A DNA stretch of 64,000 bases, from contig CALAVG010000232.1 in the NCBI GenBank assembly GCA_937892275.1, forward strand, positions 6,534 through 70,533. The letters are read 5' to 3'. The stretch comes from an uncultured Methanomicrobiales archaeon. Its GTDB lineage: Archaea > Thermoplasmatota > Thermoplasmata > Methanomassiliicoccales > Methanomethylophilaceae. Below are positions 16,228 to 24,215 of the stretch, piece after piece (within the stretch, counting starts at the first letter, position 1; each line of letters opens with the position of its first letter). The position numbers were made by a program, and so were the translations under genes. The notes under the pieces are model-generated. The model saw nothing but the letters and a program-made list of their open reading frames with translations, ran no database searches and had not been told where the DNA came from.

Positions 16228-17298
16228 ATGAGCGGAGAAGGTCTTGAGCAGAGATCGGATTTCGAGTCCGAATACCGTAGGATGACCGCCAAAAGATTGG
16301 GATTCATTGCGATCTGCGTGGTGGCATGCCTCCTGCTGACGATATATGCGGCCACGGTGGGCTCATACCCGCTGACCGCCGAAGAGGTGTTCGACAGCAT
16401 ATTGGACGCGATCCTCATGAGGACGCCTGCCGATGACAGCATCTATCATATCGTGGTAAATCTGAGGATGCCTGCCATCGTCACCGCCCTGATATGCGGA
16501 TTCGGCCTCGCCATCTGCGGCGTGTGCATGCAGAGCATGCTGAAGAACCCGCTCGCCGACCCGTACACGATGGGGATATCGTCAGGTGCGGGATTCGGTG
16601 CGGCGCTGGCCATAATCCTGGGGATCGAGATAATCGGAGGCGCCGGCATCGTCACCAACGCATTCGTGTTCTCGCTTCTGCCGGCCCTTGTCATCCTGTT
16701 CCTCAGCAAATTCCGCAACGCCACCCCGACGATGATGATCCTGTGTGGTATCGCACTGATGTACCTTTTCAACGCGGCCACGCAGCTGTTCATGCTCATC
16801 GCCGATCCGGAGGACCTGTCGGCCGTCTACAAATGGATGATCGGATCGGTCGACGGGACGGACATGGGAGAGGCCGCCGTGGTGCTGGCCGTGACCGTAC
16901 TCGGCACGATTTATGTGCAGATAATGTCCAACCAGCTCAACCTTATGGGGCTCGGGGACGAGAGCGCGAAGACCCTCGGCGTCGATGTCGAGAGGAAAAG
17001 GCTGATGATGCTCATCGTAGTCACACTGGTGGCCGCCACCGTCGTCAGCTTCACCGGTATCATCGGATTCATAGGACTGGTCGCCCCCCACATGGTGAGG
17101 GCCATAATCGGTACCGACAACAGATATCTGATACCGGCGTCGGGATTCTTCGGAGCGCTGTTGCTTCTGCTTTCCCATCTGGTGGCCATGACGATAGCTC
17201 AGCCCACGATCCTTCCGGTCGGAGTGATAACGTCATGCATCGGCGGGCCGCTGTTCCTGTTCCTCATCCTGCGCAACTCGAAGGAGGTGTGGTCATGA
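16228..17298 (+). CDS. FecCD/BtuC-type ABC transporter permease
   Basis: 356 residues with about ten transmembrane helices. Family motifs are visible: LRMPAIVTALICGFGLAICG, the NPLADPYTMGISSGAGFGA block and the coupling region GFIGLVAPHMVRAIIG. It forms the homodimeric membrane channel of type II importers for ferric siderophore, haem or corrinoid. The stop overlaps the ATPase start by ATGA, so translation is coupled. The substrate is not decided by sequence; methanogens need both iron and cobalamin, and a CbiX-like remnant lies downstream. Confidence 0.92.
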   Translation: MSGEGLEQRSDFESEYRRMTAKRLGFIAICVVACLLLTIYAATVGSYPLTAEEVFDSILDAILMRTPADDSIYHIVVNLRMPAIVTALICGFGLAICGVCMQSMLKNPLADPYTMGISSGAGFGAALAIILGIEIIGGAGIVTNAFVFSLLPALVILFLSKFRNATPTMMILCGIALMYLFNAATQLFMLIADPEDLSAVYKWMIGSVDGTDMGEAAVVLAVTVLGTIYVQIMSNQLNLMGLGDESAKTLGVDVERKRLMMLIVVTLVAATVVSFTGIIGFIGLVAPHMVRAIIGTDNRYLIPASGFFGALLLLLSHLVAMTIAQPTILPVGVITSCIGGPLFLFLILRNSKEVWS

Positions 17299-18128
17299 CC
17301 GACGATTCCGACAAGATCTCTCTTCTGCTGCAGCCCCGCCAGAACTGCGAGGAGCCCATCAGCGTCAGGATCGAGGACATGACCTTCGGATACGACGAGA
17401 ACAACATCCTCGAGCATATCGACCTCGCCGTGGACCGTCCGGGGCTCCTATGCATCCTGGGTCCGAACGGGGTGGGGAAGACGACCATCGTCAAATGCAT
17501 CAACAAGCTGCTCAAACCCAAGAGCGGGACCGTCTTCGTCAACGGGAAGGATGTGCGCACCATGGGGCTCCTGGACATAGCCAGGATCATTGCCTTCGTC
17601 CCCAATTCGCAGTCCTCCGTCTTCTCGATGACGGTCCCGGAGGCCATACTGATGGGAAGGCATCCCCGTGCGGGATGGACCACATCGGAACGCGACATCA
17701 AGGTGGTCGATGCGGCAATAGACCTGCTGGGTCTACAGGAGTTCTCCAAAAGGGACGTCAGGCAGCTGAGCGCCGGACAAACCCAGAGGGTCCTGATTGC
17801 CCGCGGGCTGGTGCAGGAGCCCGACATACTGATACTCGACGAACCCACATCCAAGCTGGATATCAAGTACCAGATGGATGTGATGAGGTTCCTGAAGGCA
17901 TACGCGCGCGACAGGGGCATAATTGTGATAATGGTCTGCCATGACCTCAACATAACCGCCGCCTATGCGGACCGCGTGGTGCTGATGTACGGGAAGAGGG
18001 TGTTCGCCGACGGCTCCCCCCTGGAGGTGCTGACGTCGGAGAACATAAAAACGGTTTACAATGTGGATGCCGAGATCTCCGTCAGGGACGGCATCCCTCG
18101 GATCCATCTGATACCCAGATACGATTGA
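17295..18128 (+). CDS. FecE/BtuD-type ABC transporter ATP-binding protein
   Basis: 277 residues from ATG 17295; a longer in-frame extension upstream lies inside the permease gene and is not coding. Walker A GPNGVGKTT, the signature as LSAGQTQRV (Ala in place of the usual Gly), Walker B ILILDEPTSKLD and the H-loop VCHDLNIT are all present. It energises the permease encoded just upstream (4-bp overlap) and matches the remnant at 15732-16094. Confidence 0.93.
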   Translation: MTDDSDKISLLLQPRQNCEEPISVRIEDMTFGYDENNILEHIDLAVDRPGLLCILGPNGVGKTTIVKCINKLLKPKSGTVFVNGKDVRTMGLLDIARIIAFVPNSQSSVFSMTVPEAILMGRHPRAGWTTSERDIKVVDAAIDLLGLQEFSKRDVRQLSAGQTQRVLIARGLVQEPDILILDEPTSKLDIKYQMDVMRFLKAYARDRGIIVIMVCHDLNITAAYADRVVLMYGKRVFADGSPLEVLTSENIKTVYNVDAEISVRDGIPRIHLIPRYD

Positions 18129-18137
18129 GTGATTCCA

Positions 18138-19541
18138 ATGGCACTGAACAAGAATGTGATAATCGCGATCGCGGTCGTAGCCGTCATAGCCATTGCCGCT
18201 GTGGCCGCCTTCGCCCTCCTGAACGGAGGAGGAAGCAACGACAGCGCCGAAGAGGGCGCAAGAGTTGGGAACACCATATCCCAGTCGGATTTCCCGGATT
18301 CCGATTCCAGACTGTGGGTCTACGGGAACGCCAACGAGGACGACAGGATCGACTCGGAGGACGTGACTGCGCTGGAGAGCATGATCAAAGGGACCCTTCC
18401 GAAGACGCAGCTGGCGGATGCCAATGCCGACGGGACCGTCGACAGCAAGGACGTCGACCACCTGAAGAAGATGATATCCGCGGACTCGTCCACGAAGATG
18501 AACGTCTACTACATAGACAACTACTTCAAGGTCGCCAAGGTGTCCTGGCCGGTGAAAACCATAGCCACGAGCTACTGCAGCGGACTCTACACCGCGGAGG
18601 CGACCGGCCTTACCCCCAAGCTCGTCGCGGTGGACGACACCATAGCCACGTACTGGGCGAAGCTGAACAGCTATGCGGCAAAGGCCCGCAGCTTCGGAAG
18701 CACCGAGACCCCGAACTACGAGATTCTAATCGAGAGCAAGGTCGATGTGTACATCCCAGGATACTGCGATTCCAAGGCCGATGTGGAATCGCCGGGCAAG
18801 CTCAACCCCGCAGGGATAGACGTCATGTACATGAACACCTGTGACAACAGCGGAGTAGACATCCCGAACGAATACATCGACCGCTCGATCGTGATGTTCG
18901 GATACCTCCTTCAGGGGGACATGAAGCTCACCTACGAGTACCTCGGATGGCATGACAAAGCCCTGAACGCCGCGAAGGAAGCCGCATCCAAGATCAAGGA
19001 GACGGACAAGGGAGCGCTCATAATGTCGAGGAACGCCCCGTCCTACATCGACACCGGGACGTACAGCCTCACTGGGAAGGGGAACACCAACATGATCCAT
19101 GCCGATTGGGCGGGATGCTACGTCATCGCCGACCACAGCTCCTGGCTCCCCCTGAACTACAACAGCCTCAAGACGGAGAACATCCTGACCATTCTCAAGG
19201 AGACCAAGGATTCGGGCCACTCTATTGTCTATTGGATCGATAACGAGCACGACGGACTCCGCGGGCAGAGGGACCTCGATGTCACTGTGGCATCCTGGGC
19301 CAAGGAGCTACAGACCTCGGTCACCGAGAACCACTATCTCGGAATGGCCCGCGAGGCGGGTAACAGCCCCCTGTACGTGATCGAGATGCTGTTCTACCTC
19401 AACGTGATGCACCCCGGGCTCCTGAGCCTGGATTTCGAGGAGGAGTTCGAATACTTCATCGACCATTTCACCCTGGAGAAGGAGAAGTACAGGAACGAGA
19501 TGGACATCGACAACTTCTTCAAGGACTACGGCACGCTGTGA
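18138..19541 (+). CDS. ABC transporter substrate-binding protein with N-terminal dockerin module
   Basis: 467 residues from ATG 18138 (GTG 18129 is possible). A signal anchor (about 5-28) is followed by a Ser/Asn-rich linker. A type I dockerin (about 60-115) has two calcium-loop repeats, GNANEDDRIDSEDV and ADANADGTVDSKDV, each ending in a helix with a hydrophobic MI pair. The rest (about 120-467) is a periplasmic-binding fold of the iron/cobalamin class, with the expected YYIDNYFKVAKV and VDVYIPGY segments. It is the last gene of the uptake operon and would bind the metal complex outside the cell. The dockerin implies docking to a cohesin-bearing partner, or a calcium-dependent spacer. Confidence 0.85.
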   Translation: MALNKNVIIAIAVVAVIAIAAVAAFALLNGGGSNDSAEEGARVGNTISQSDFPDSDSRLWVYGNANEDDRIDSEDVTALESMIKGTLPKTQLADANADGTVDSKDVDHLKKMISADSSTKMNVYYIDNYFKVAKVSWPVKTIATSYCSGLYTAEATGLTPKLVAVDDTIATYWAKLNSYAAKARSFGSTETPNYEILIESKVDVYIPGYCDSKADVESPGKLNPAGIDVMYMNTCDNSGVDIPNEYIDRSIVMFGYLLQGDMKLTYEYLGWHDKALNAAKEAASKIKETDKGALIMSRNAPSYIDTGTYSLTGKGNTNMIHADWAGCYVIADHSSWLPLNYNSLKTENILTILKETKDSGHSIVYWIDNEHDGLRGQRDLDVTVASWAKELQTSVTENHYLGMAREAGNSPLYVIEMLFYLNVMHPGLLSLDFEEEFEYFIDHFTLEKEKYRNEMDIDNFFKDYGTL

Positions 19542-19553
19542 AACACTATTTAA

Positions 19554-19574
19554 GAGGGGGACGACCTCCCCCTC
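19554..19574 (+). terminator. hairpin after the ABC operon
   Basis: GAGGGGG-ACGACCT-CCCCCTC, a perfect 7-bp stem 13 bases after the stop codon and just before the next gene. Confidence 0.45.
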
Positions 19575-19584
19575 AATCGTTGAA

Positions 19585-20085
19585 ATGAGCGGAGACAGAC
19601 AATCGCAGATACTTCTGGGGGTCCTACTGACGGTGATCCTGATCGGTACGACCCTTGTATCAGTCTTCATGTTCTCGCAGATGGGGGATCCGGACGCCCA
19701 GTACAAGCAGTCTTACACCTACGACGTCTCCGGCACGGTCAACGGCTCCGAGGCCATCGGCGAGGGCGTATCCGAGTACAAATTCGAACCGTCCGGGTTC
19801 GTATACATGGTGACCACCACGTACTCCTATCCGGGTTCGGAGAAGGAGCAGACATCTTTCTCGGTCATCTGCTCCTCCAAGGAAGGCCCGGCCACGGAAG
19901 TGTACAAGCGCCTCGGCGATTCCACCGTAGATGGCGTGCCCTGCACGCTGTGGACCTACGACGTCGAAGGTTCGACGGTCGAGTTCAGTATCGATGCGGA
20001 CCTGGTGGTCCACAGCTACACCATTACCCATGACGGATTCCATCTGAAGGGCAGCCTCGTAGGTCCGAAGGACAAGGGCCAATGA
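19585..20085 (+). CDS. secreted or membrane-anchored hypothetical protein
   Basis: 166 residues: one N-terminal hydrophobic helix (about 10-30), then an extracytoplasmic beta-rich domain with no recognised family. It contains two Cys (in SVICSS and GVPCTLW) that could form a disulfide. It follows the ABC uptake operon after a hairpin and precedes the CbiX-like remnant; a role in the same locus is possible but unproven. Confidence 0.6.
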   Translation: MSGDRQSQILLGVLLTVILIGTTLVSVFMFSQMGDPDAQYKQSYTYDVSGTVNGSEAIGEGVSEYKFEPSGFVYMVTTTYSYPGSEKEQTSFSVICSSKEGPATEVYKRLGDSTVDGVPCTLWTYDVEGSTVEFSIDADLVVHSYTITHDGFHLKGSLVGPKDKGQ

Positions 20086-20106
20086 CAGGCATCCCTGCAT
20101 GATATC

Positions 20107-20558
20107 ATGAAGACCGGCGTAATCATCATCGGGATGGATTCGGAAGAGGAGGGGCTGCACCCGTTCGCCGAAAGGTGCGCGCAATTCCTGAAGGACAGGG
20201 GAAGGAAGGACGTTCGCATATCCTACTATTACGGAGGGCCCGTCCCGGAGATGTAATGGAGGCCATGCATGATGAAGGGGTCGATACATTCTGCATCATC
20301 CCCCTGACCGTTTCGGAAGGACGGCATACGGTGTGGCTTATGCCCGGGAGCGTTTCTCTGCCGGATAATTTCGGATTGTGGACCTACGTGCACGGCAAGG
20401 ATGTGGCCACACGCTTCGCCACGGCCCTGGGCTCTGATGCGCGCATAGCAGGGTCGCTCGTCGATAGGGAAGAGGCGCCGGATCCCGGGGCCGCCATCCT
20501 GCTGGCTATGCCTGAATTCTATCAATTTCCGTATAACTTAGCTATATATAAATTATAG
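20107..20558 (+). pseudogene. split CbiX-like (cobaltochelatase family) gene
   Basis: Two overlapping ORFs. The first (20107-20256, 49 residues) begins MKTGVIIIGMDSEEEG, like the first strand of CbiX/CbiK chelatases but with HGS replaced. The second (20256-20558, 100 residues) holds GVDTFCIIPLTVSEGRHT, the strand and metal-binding His region of the same fold. The stop TAA and the next ATG overlap as TAATG. A one-base change would fuse them into one ~150-residue protein. Either it is a frameshift mutation or error, or the halves are made separately by coupled translation. It lies next to the iron/cobalamin-type ABC locus. Confidence 0.55.
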
Positions 20559-20792
20559 TAAAAGTTAAATATTAGAATGTACACAATTGAAATTACGATA
20601 CGAGAGAATCAGTGCTTGAAACAAAAGAAAGAATCAGTCCCTAGCCGGAACAATCGGGATACAAAACACAGTCTCCAAAATGAGAAAGGTTTATAATGGA
20701 CCCTTTAATAGAGGGTTCTGTTCTGTGTTGTTATCGCTTCAGCGAAAGCAAGCACGGAAAAATCGGTCGCGAACCGATGGAGAACGATTCAA
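20559..20792 (+). promoter_or_regulatory. promoter and structured leader of the secE-spt5-rpl11 operon
   Basis: A TATA-like GTTTATAAT lies at about 20689-20697. The expected leader of roughly 70 nt contains a hairpin around CGCT-TC-AGCG flanked by GTGTTG/CAAGCAC, and a stem ATCGGT-CGCGA-ACCGAT at 20762-20778, ending 14 bases before secE. The AT-rich stretch 20559-20680 shows nothing else recognisable. Confidence 0.5.
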
Positions 20793-21020
20793 ATGACAGA
20801 TGCAGAAGAGTCAACGTACGAAGAGCTTCAGGACGAGTTCGAGTTTAAGGCACGCGGATTCGGAAAGGGAAAGTACGGAAGGATCATGAAGATGGCACGC
20901 ACGCCCAGCAGGGACGAATACAGGAAGACGGTATACATCACCGCCATCGGTATCATCCTCATCGGAGCCGTCGGATTCGCCATCTGGTGGCTTATGACTA
21001 TCCTGCCGGGATACTTCTGA
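20793..21020 (+). CDS. secE: preprotein translocase subunit SecE (Sec61 gamma)
   Basis: 75 residues: an amphipathic N-terminal helix, the conserved ARTPSRDEYRKT segment (about 36-47) and one transmembrane helix (about 48-70). It clamps the SecY channel. Position before spt5 and rpl11 is the standard archaeal order. The next gene starts 17 bases downstream, with a GGAGG ribosome site. Confidence 0.92.
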   Translation: MTDAEESTYEELQDEFEFKARGFGKGKYGRIMKMARTPSRDEYRKTVYITAIGIILIGAVGFAIWWLMTILPGYF

Positions 21021-21036
21021 AGGAGGCCGGAAACTT

Positions 21037-21849
21037 ATGATGTTGACTGGTGACAACAATCTAAAGAAGGTTGCAGCCAGCGGTATCGTCAACTGGACAT
21101 TCCAGCTCAATTCGGGTGCCGATAAAGCGAAACTCTCGTTCTCAGTCGTAGCAGGACCCGATGCGGAGAATGCACCCGAGTGGACGGTCAGTCTTCTGGA
21201 CGCCACCGAGGGCGAGATCTGGACCAACGATACAAGCAAGACAGAGATCACTGTCCCTCTTCCGGGCAAGAACGCAAAGGAGCTCAAGCTCCAAGTCATA
21301 TGCCCTAACGGAGCAAGATACGGCGACTCCGTTACAACGACAGTTACCGCGGATGCAGACGACGGAGTCGCATCCATGGTATTCGAGGCCGTAGCACAAC
21401 AGTCCATAATGGTCCTTAAGACCCAGATCGACCAGGAGAAGACCGTCGCGAACGAGTTGGCATCCAAGGCGAACAAGGGAACCGACAAGGACATATATGC
21501 GATCCTGAGCCCTGCCGGACTCAGAGGATACGTGTTCGTGGAAGGCATGAACACCGATCGCGTCCGCGAGAAGTCCAAGGACATCAAGAAGGCCAGGAAC
21601 TTCATCGAGGGAGAGGCGGATATCAGCGAGATTAGCCCCTATCTCACACCCGTATCCGCAGTCGTAGGAATCGTGGAGGGAGACTTAGTCGAACTCATCA
21701 ACGGTCCCTTCAAGGGTGAGAAAGCAAGGGTGCAGCAGATTGATCAGGCCAAGGAGGAGATCACAGTCGAGCTCACCGAGGCCATGGTCCCCATTCCTGT
21801 CACTGTCAAAGGAGACAGTGTCAGGTTAGTCGATATAAAGGAGAAATGA
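21037..21849 (+). CDS. spt5: transcription elongation factor Spt5 with N-terminal extension
   Basis: 270 residues against about 150 in most archaea. The NGN domain (about 124-205; MVLKTQIDQEKTVA, GLRGYVFVEG) and KOW domain (about 210-265; GDLVELINGPFKGEKARV) form normal Spt5, which binds RNA polymerase with Spt4 for processivity. The first ~120 residues form an extra beta-rich module (FQLNSGADKAKLSFSV...WTVSLLDATEGEIW) resembling an Ig-like sandwich. The reading frame is continuous, with a stop only 3 bases before rpl11. Confidence 0.9.
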   Translation: MMLTGDNNLKKVAASGIVNWTFQLNSGADKAKLSFSVVAGPDAENAPEWTVSLLDATEGEIWTNDTSKTEITVPLPGKNAKELKLQVICPNGARYGDSVTTTVTADADDGVASMVFEAVAQQSIMVLKTQIDQEKTVANELASKANKGTDKDIYAILSPAGLRGYVFVEGMNTDRVREKSKDIKKARNFIEGEADISEISPYLTPVSAVVGIVEGDLVELINGPFKGEKARVQQIDQAKEEITVELTEAMVPIPVTVKGDSVRLVDIKEK

Positions 21850-21852
21850 GCA

Positions 21853-22323
21853 ATGGTAGATACTGTTGAGGCATTGGTGGATGGAGGACGCGCTTCCGCA
21901 GGTCCACCGCTCGGTCCCGCACTGGGCCCGAAAGGAGTGAACATCGGTCAGGTCATCGCTAAGATCAACGAGAAGACCAAGGCATTCGACGGAATGAAGG
22001 TTCCCGTCAAGATCCTGATCAACGACGACAAGACATTCGACGTCAAGGTCGGAACACCTCCCGTGTCCGCACTGATCAAGGGCGAGCTCGGAGTAGAGTC
22101 CGGAGCCCACAACGCCAGGACCGAGAAGGTCGGAAACCTGACCCTCGACCAGGCAAAGAAGATCGCCGAGATGAAGGGAGACGACCTCCTCGGAGCAACA
22201 CTGAAGGCAAAGGTCCTGGAAGTAGCAGGTGCCTGTGTCGCTATCGGTGTCACGATCGACGGAAAGGGGCCCAAGGACTTCACCAAGGCCGTCAAGGCCG
22301 GTGAGTACGACTCCCAGTTCTGA
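21853..22323 (+). CDS. rpl11: 50S ribosomal protein L11
   Basis: 156 residues, full length: N-terminal PPLGPALGPKGVNIGQVIAKIN motif and C-terminal RNA-binding domain (KIAEMKGDDLLGATLKAKVLEVAGACVAIGVTI). It binds 23S rRNA in the GTPase centre with P0. It is normally followed directly by L1; here a terminator and a fic gene intervene. Confidence 0.96.
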   Translation: MVDTVEALVDGGRASAGPPLGPALGPKGVNIGQVIAKINEKTKAFDGMKVPVKILINDDKTFDVKVGTPPVSALIKGELGVESGAHNARTEKVGNLTLDQAKKIAEMKGDDLLGATLKAKVLEVAGACVAIGVTIDGKGPKDFTKAVKAGEYDSQF

Positions 22324-22336
22324 GTCTAAACTTCAC

Positions 22337-22356
22337 AAGGGGAGAAATCCCCTTTT
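22337..22356 (+). terminator. terminator after rpl11
   Basis: AAGGGG-AGAAAT-CCCCTT hairpin followed by TT, 13 bases after the stop. It separates secE-spt5-rpl11 from the inserted fic gene. Confidence 0.55.
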
Positions 22357-22423
22357 ATCCATTTCTTCGTAACTCTTGTTGTTTCTCGATTGAGTTAAAT
22401 CACGGTATTGATATGTGATTCCC

Positions 22424-23380
22424 ATGTGCGGTTATCAGCCAAAGTTTTCCGTAACTGCCAGAAGTATCAATCTGGTCTCTGAGATATCGTCCCTGGTAAC
22501 CGAGATAGGTCACACTTCATTGTCAAGGGATCCTTACCTTAGAAGAAAGAACAGGGTAAAGTCGATCCAATCTTCTCTTCAGATCGAGGCCAATACATTG
22601 ACCTTGGAACAGGTGTCTGCGATTTTCGATGGTAAACGTGTTGTCGGACCTCAGAAGGATATTAAAGAGGTCGCCAATGCTATCAGGGCCTATGACATGA
22701 TCCCCCAGCTCAATCCATATTCCATAGGGGATCTGCTGAAGCTACACGGTGTGATGATGGATGAGTTGACCGAGCAATCAGGCATGTTCAGGACGGTCGG
22801 TGTGAATGTTGTCAACAGCAGGACTGGAGAGGTAATCCATTATGCTCCAGATCCCAGTTTCGTTCCAAGGTTCATCGGTGAGCTGATGGATTGGGCATCT
22901 TCTGCAGAGGATCATCCTTTGATCGTCAGTTCTGTTTTCCATCATGAGTTCGAGTATATACACCCGTTCACCGATGGGAACGGAAGAACGGGACGCCTGT
23001 GGCAGACTTTGATTCTGTCCAAGTGGAATCCAATCTTCGAATGGATCCCCATAGAATCTATCATCAGGGATAGACAGTCGGATTATTACAGGTGCATCAG
23101 AGAGGCCACCGATAATGACGATAACTCGGTTTTTATAGAGTTTATATTGGAAGCTATCCGGGATGTCCTGGTCGATTTGGAGGGCACTAGGATTTCGGGT
23201 TGTGAAGAATTGGTCCTCGGATTAATCGCTGACGGCGGATATACCAACGCGGTCGATGCCGCAGAAAGGTTGGGTGTATCGGAGAGAACAATAAGGCGTG
23301 CACTGGCTCTGTTGAAGGACCAAGGGTCTATCAAGAGAGAAGGATCCGATAAGAACGGTAAGTGGGTAATAGTCCGTTGA
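22424..23380 (+). CDS. Fic family protein with C-terminal winged helix
   Basis: About 318 residues (GTG 22415 would add three). The Fic active-site motif is intact: HPFTDGNGRTGR (near 187-198), with catalytic His, the anion-binding GNGR loop and both Arg. Fic enzymes transfer AMP or similar from nucleotides to protein Ser/Thr/Tyr. The N-terminal ~90 residues resemble the Fic_N region. The C-terminus (GYTNAVDAAERLGVSERTIRRALALL) is a winged helix, suggesting autoregulation. It sits between rpl11 and rpl1, with its own AT-rich upstream region, and its codon use is less GC-biased than the ribosomal genes, in keeping with insertion. Confidence 0.9.
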   Translation: MCGYQPKFSVTARSINLVSEISSLVTEIGHTSLSRDPYLRRKNRVKSIQSSLQIEANTLTLEQVSAIFDGKRVVGPQKDIKEVANAIRAYDMIPQLNPYSIGDLLKLHGVMMDELTEQSGMFRTVGVNVVNSRTGEVIHYAPDPSFVPRFIGELMDWASSAEDHPLIVSSVFHHEFEYIHPFTDGNGRTGRLWQTLILSKWNPIFEWIPIESIIRDRQSDYYRCIREATDNDDNSVFIEFILEAIRDVLVDLEGTRISGCEELVLGLIADGGYTNAVDAAERLGVSERTIRRALALLKDQGSIKREGSDKNGKWVIVR

Positions 23381-23483
23381 GTCATGTCCGTGTAAATGTC
23401 CGTGTAAATCATATTTCTAATCGTTATCTTTGCTTTTTGGCAGGTTCTCGTGATCCCCGTCCGCTTAGAACAAAGTTATTAAT

Positions 23484-23563
23484 CTTTATATATAAGCTGT
23501 AGATTACGAACAATTACTTGTAGGAGAGCCGCAAGGCTCGCAAGCACTACAGGAGGAATTGTA
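23484..23563 (+). promoter_or_regulatory. promoter and leader of rpl1-rplP0-rpl12
   Basis: TATA box CTTTATATATAAG at 23484-23496. The leader has a GAGCC-GCAA-GGCTC hairpin with a GNRA loop (about 23525-23538) and a strong AGGAGG site at 23551-23556 before the TTG start. In other archaea L1 represses its own mRNA from a leader element, so this hairpin region is the place to look. Confidence 0.55.
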
Positions 23564-24202
23564 TTGGCAGAAAAACCAACCGTAATGGCCGTGCAGAAAG
23601 CACTCGAGAGTGCAAAGAAGCGCAACTTTACTGAGACGGTTGAGTTGGCCATCAATCTCACAGATGTCGATCTGACAATCCCTAAGAACCGTATCCAGGA
23701 GGATATCATTCTCCCGAACGGAAGGGGAAAGTCAGTGAAGATCTGCGTCATTGGTGGTGGCGAACTAGCCTTGAAAGCCAAGGACGTGGCCGATCTCGTG
23801 ATCACCCCCGAGGAACTCGGAGCGATCGCAGACGACAAGAAGCAGGCAAAGAAGATCGCGAACAGTACCACATACTTCATCGCAGAAGCACCTCTGATGG
23901 CTCAGGTCGGTAAGAGGCTGGGTACCGTTTTGGGACCTCGCGGAAAGATGCCGAAACCAATCGCTCCGGGAGCAGATCCCGCCCCGATGATCGACGGTCT
24001 CCGCAAGTCTGTGTCCATCAGAACGAAAGACAGAAAGACATTCCACGCACCCGTTGGATCCGCCGACATGGATGCAGAGGCAATCGCCGACAACATCGAC
24101 CTTGTCCTCAAGCGTGTAGAGGCCCACCTCGAAAAGGGAAGGCACAATATCGCATCCGCATATGTCAAGACCACAATGGGTCCCTCGGAGAAGATTCTGT
24201 AA
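23564..24202 (+). CDS. rpl1: 50S ribosomal protein L1
   Basis: 212 residues with TTG as start, chosen for its spacing from the AGGAGG site and the family N-terminus. The motif GKRLGTVLGPRGKMPKPIAPGADP is diagnostic. It builds the L1 stalk of the large subunit and is a likely autogenous repressor. The next gene starts 13 bases downstream. Confidence 0.95.
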   Translation: MAEKPTVMAVQKALESAKKRNFTETVELAINLTDVDLTIPKNRIQEDIILPNGRGKSVKICVIGGGELALKAKDVADLVITPEELGAIADDKKQAKKIANSTTYFIAEAPLMAQVGKRLGTVLGPRGKMPKPIAPGADPAPMIDGLRKSVSIRTKDRKTFHAPVGSADMDAEAIADNIDLVLKRVEAHLEKGRHNIASAYVKTTMGPSEKIL

Positions 24203-24215
24203 GGAGGTATGAAGG

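Noticed and set aside
16494..17294. N-terminal extension of the ABC ATPase frame
   Set aside because: Lies inside the permease gene in a shifted frame with Arg/His-rich shadow sequence; the true start is ATG 17295.
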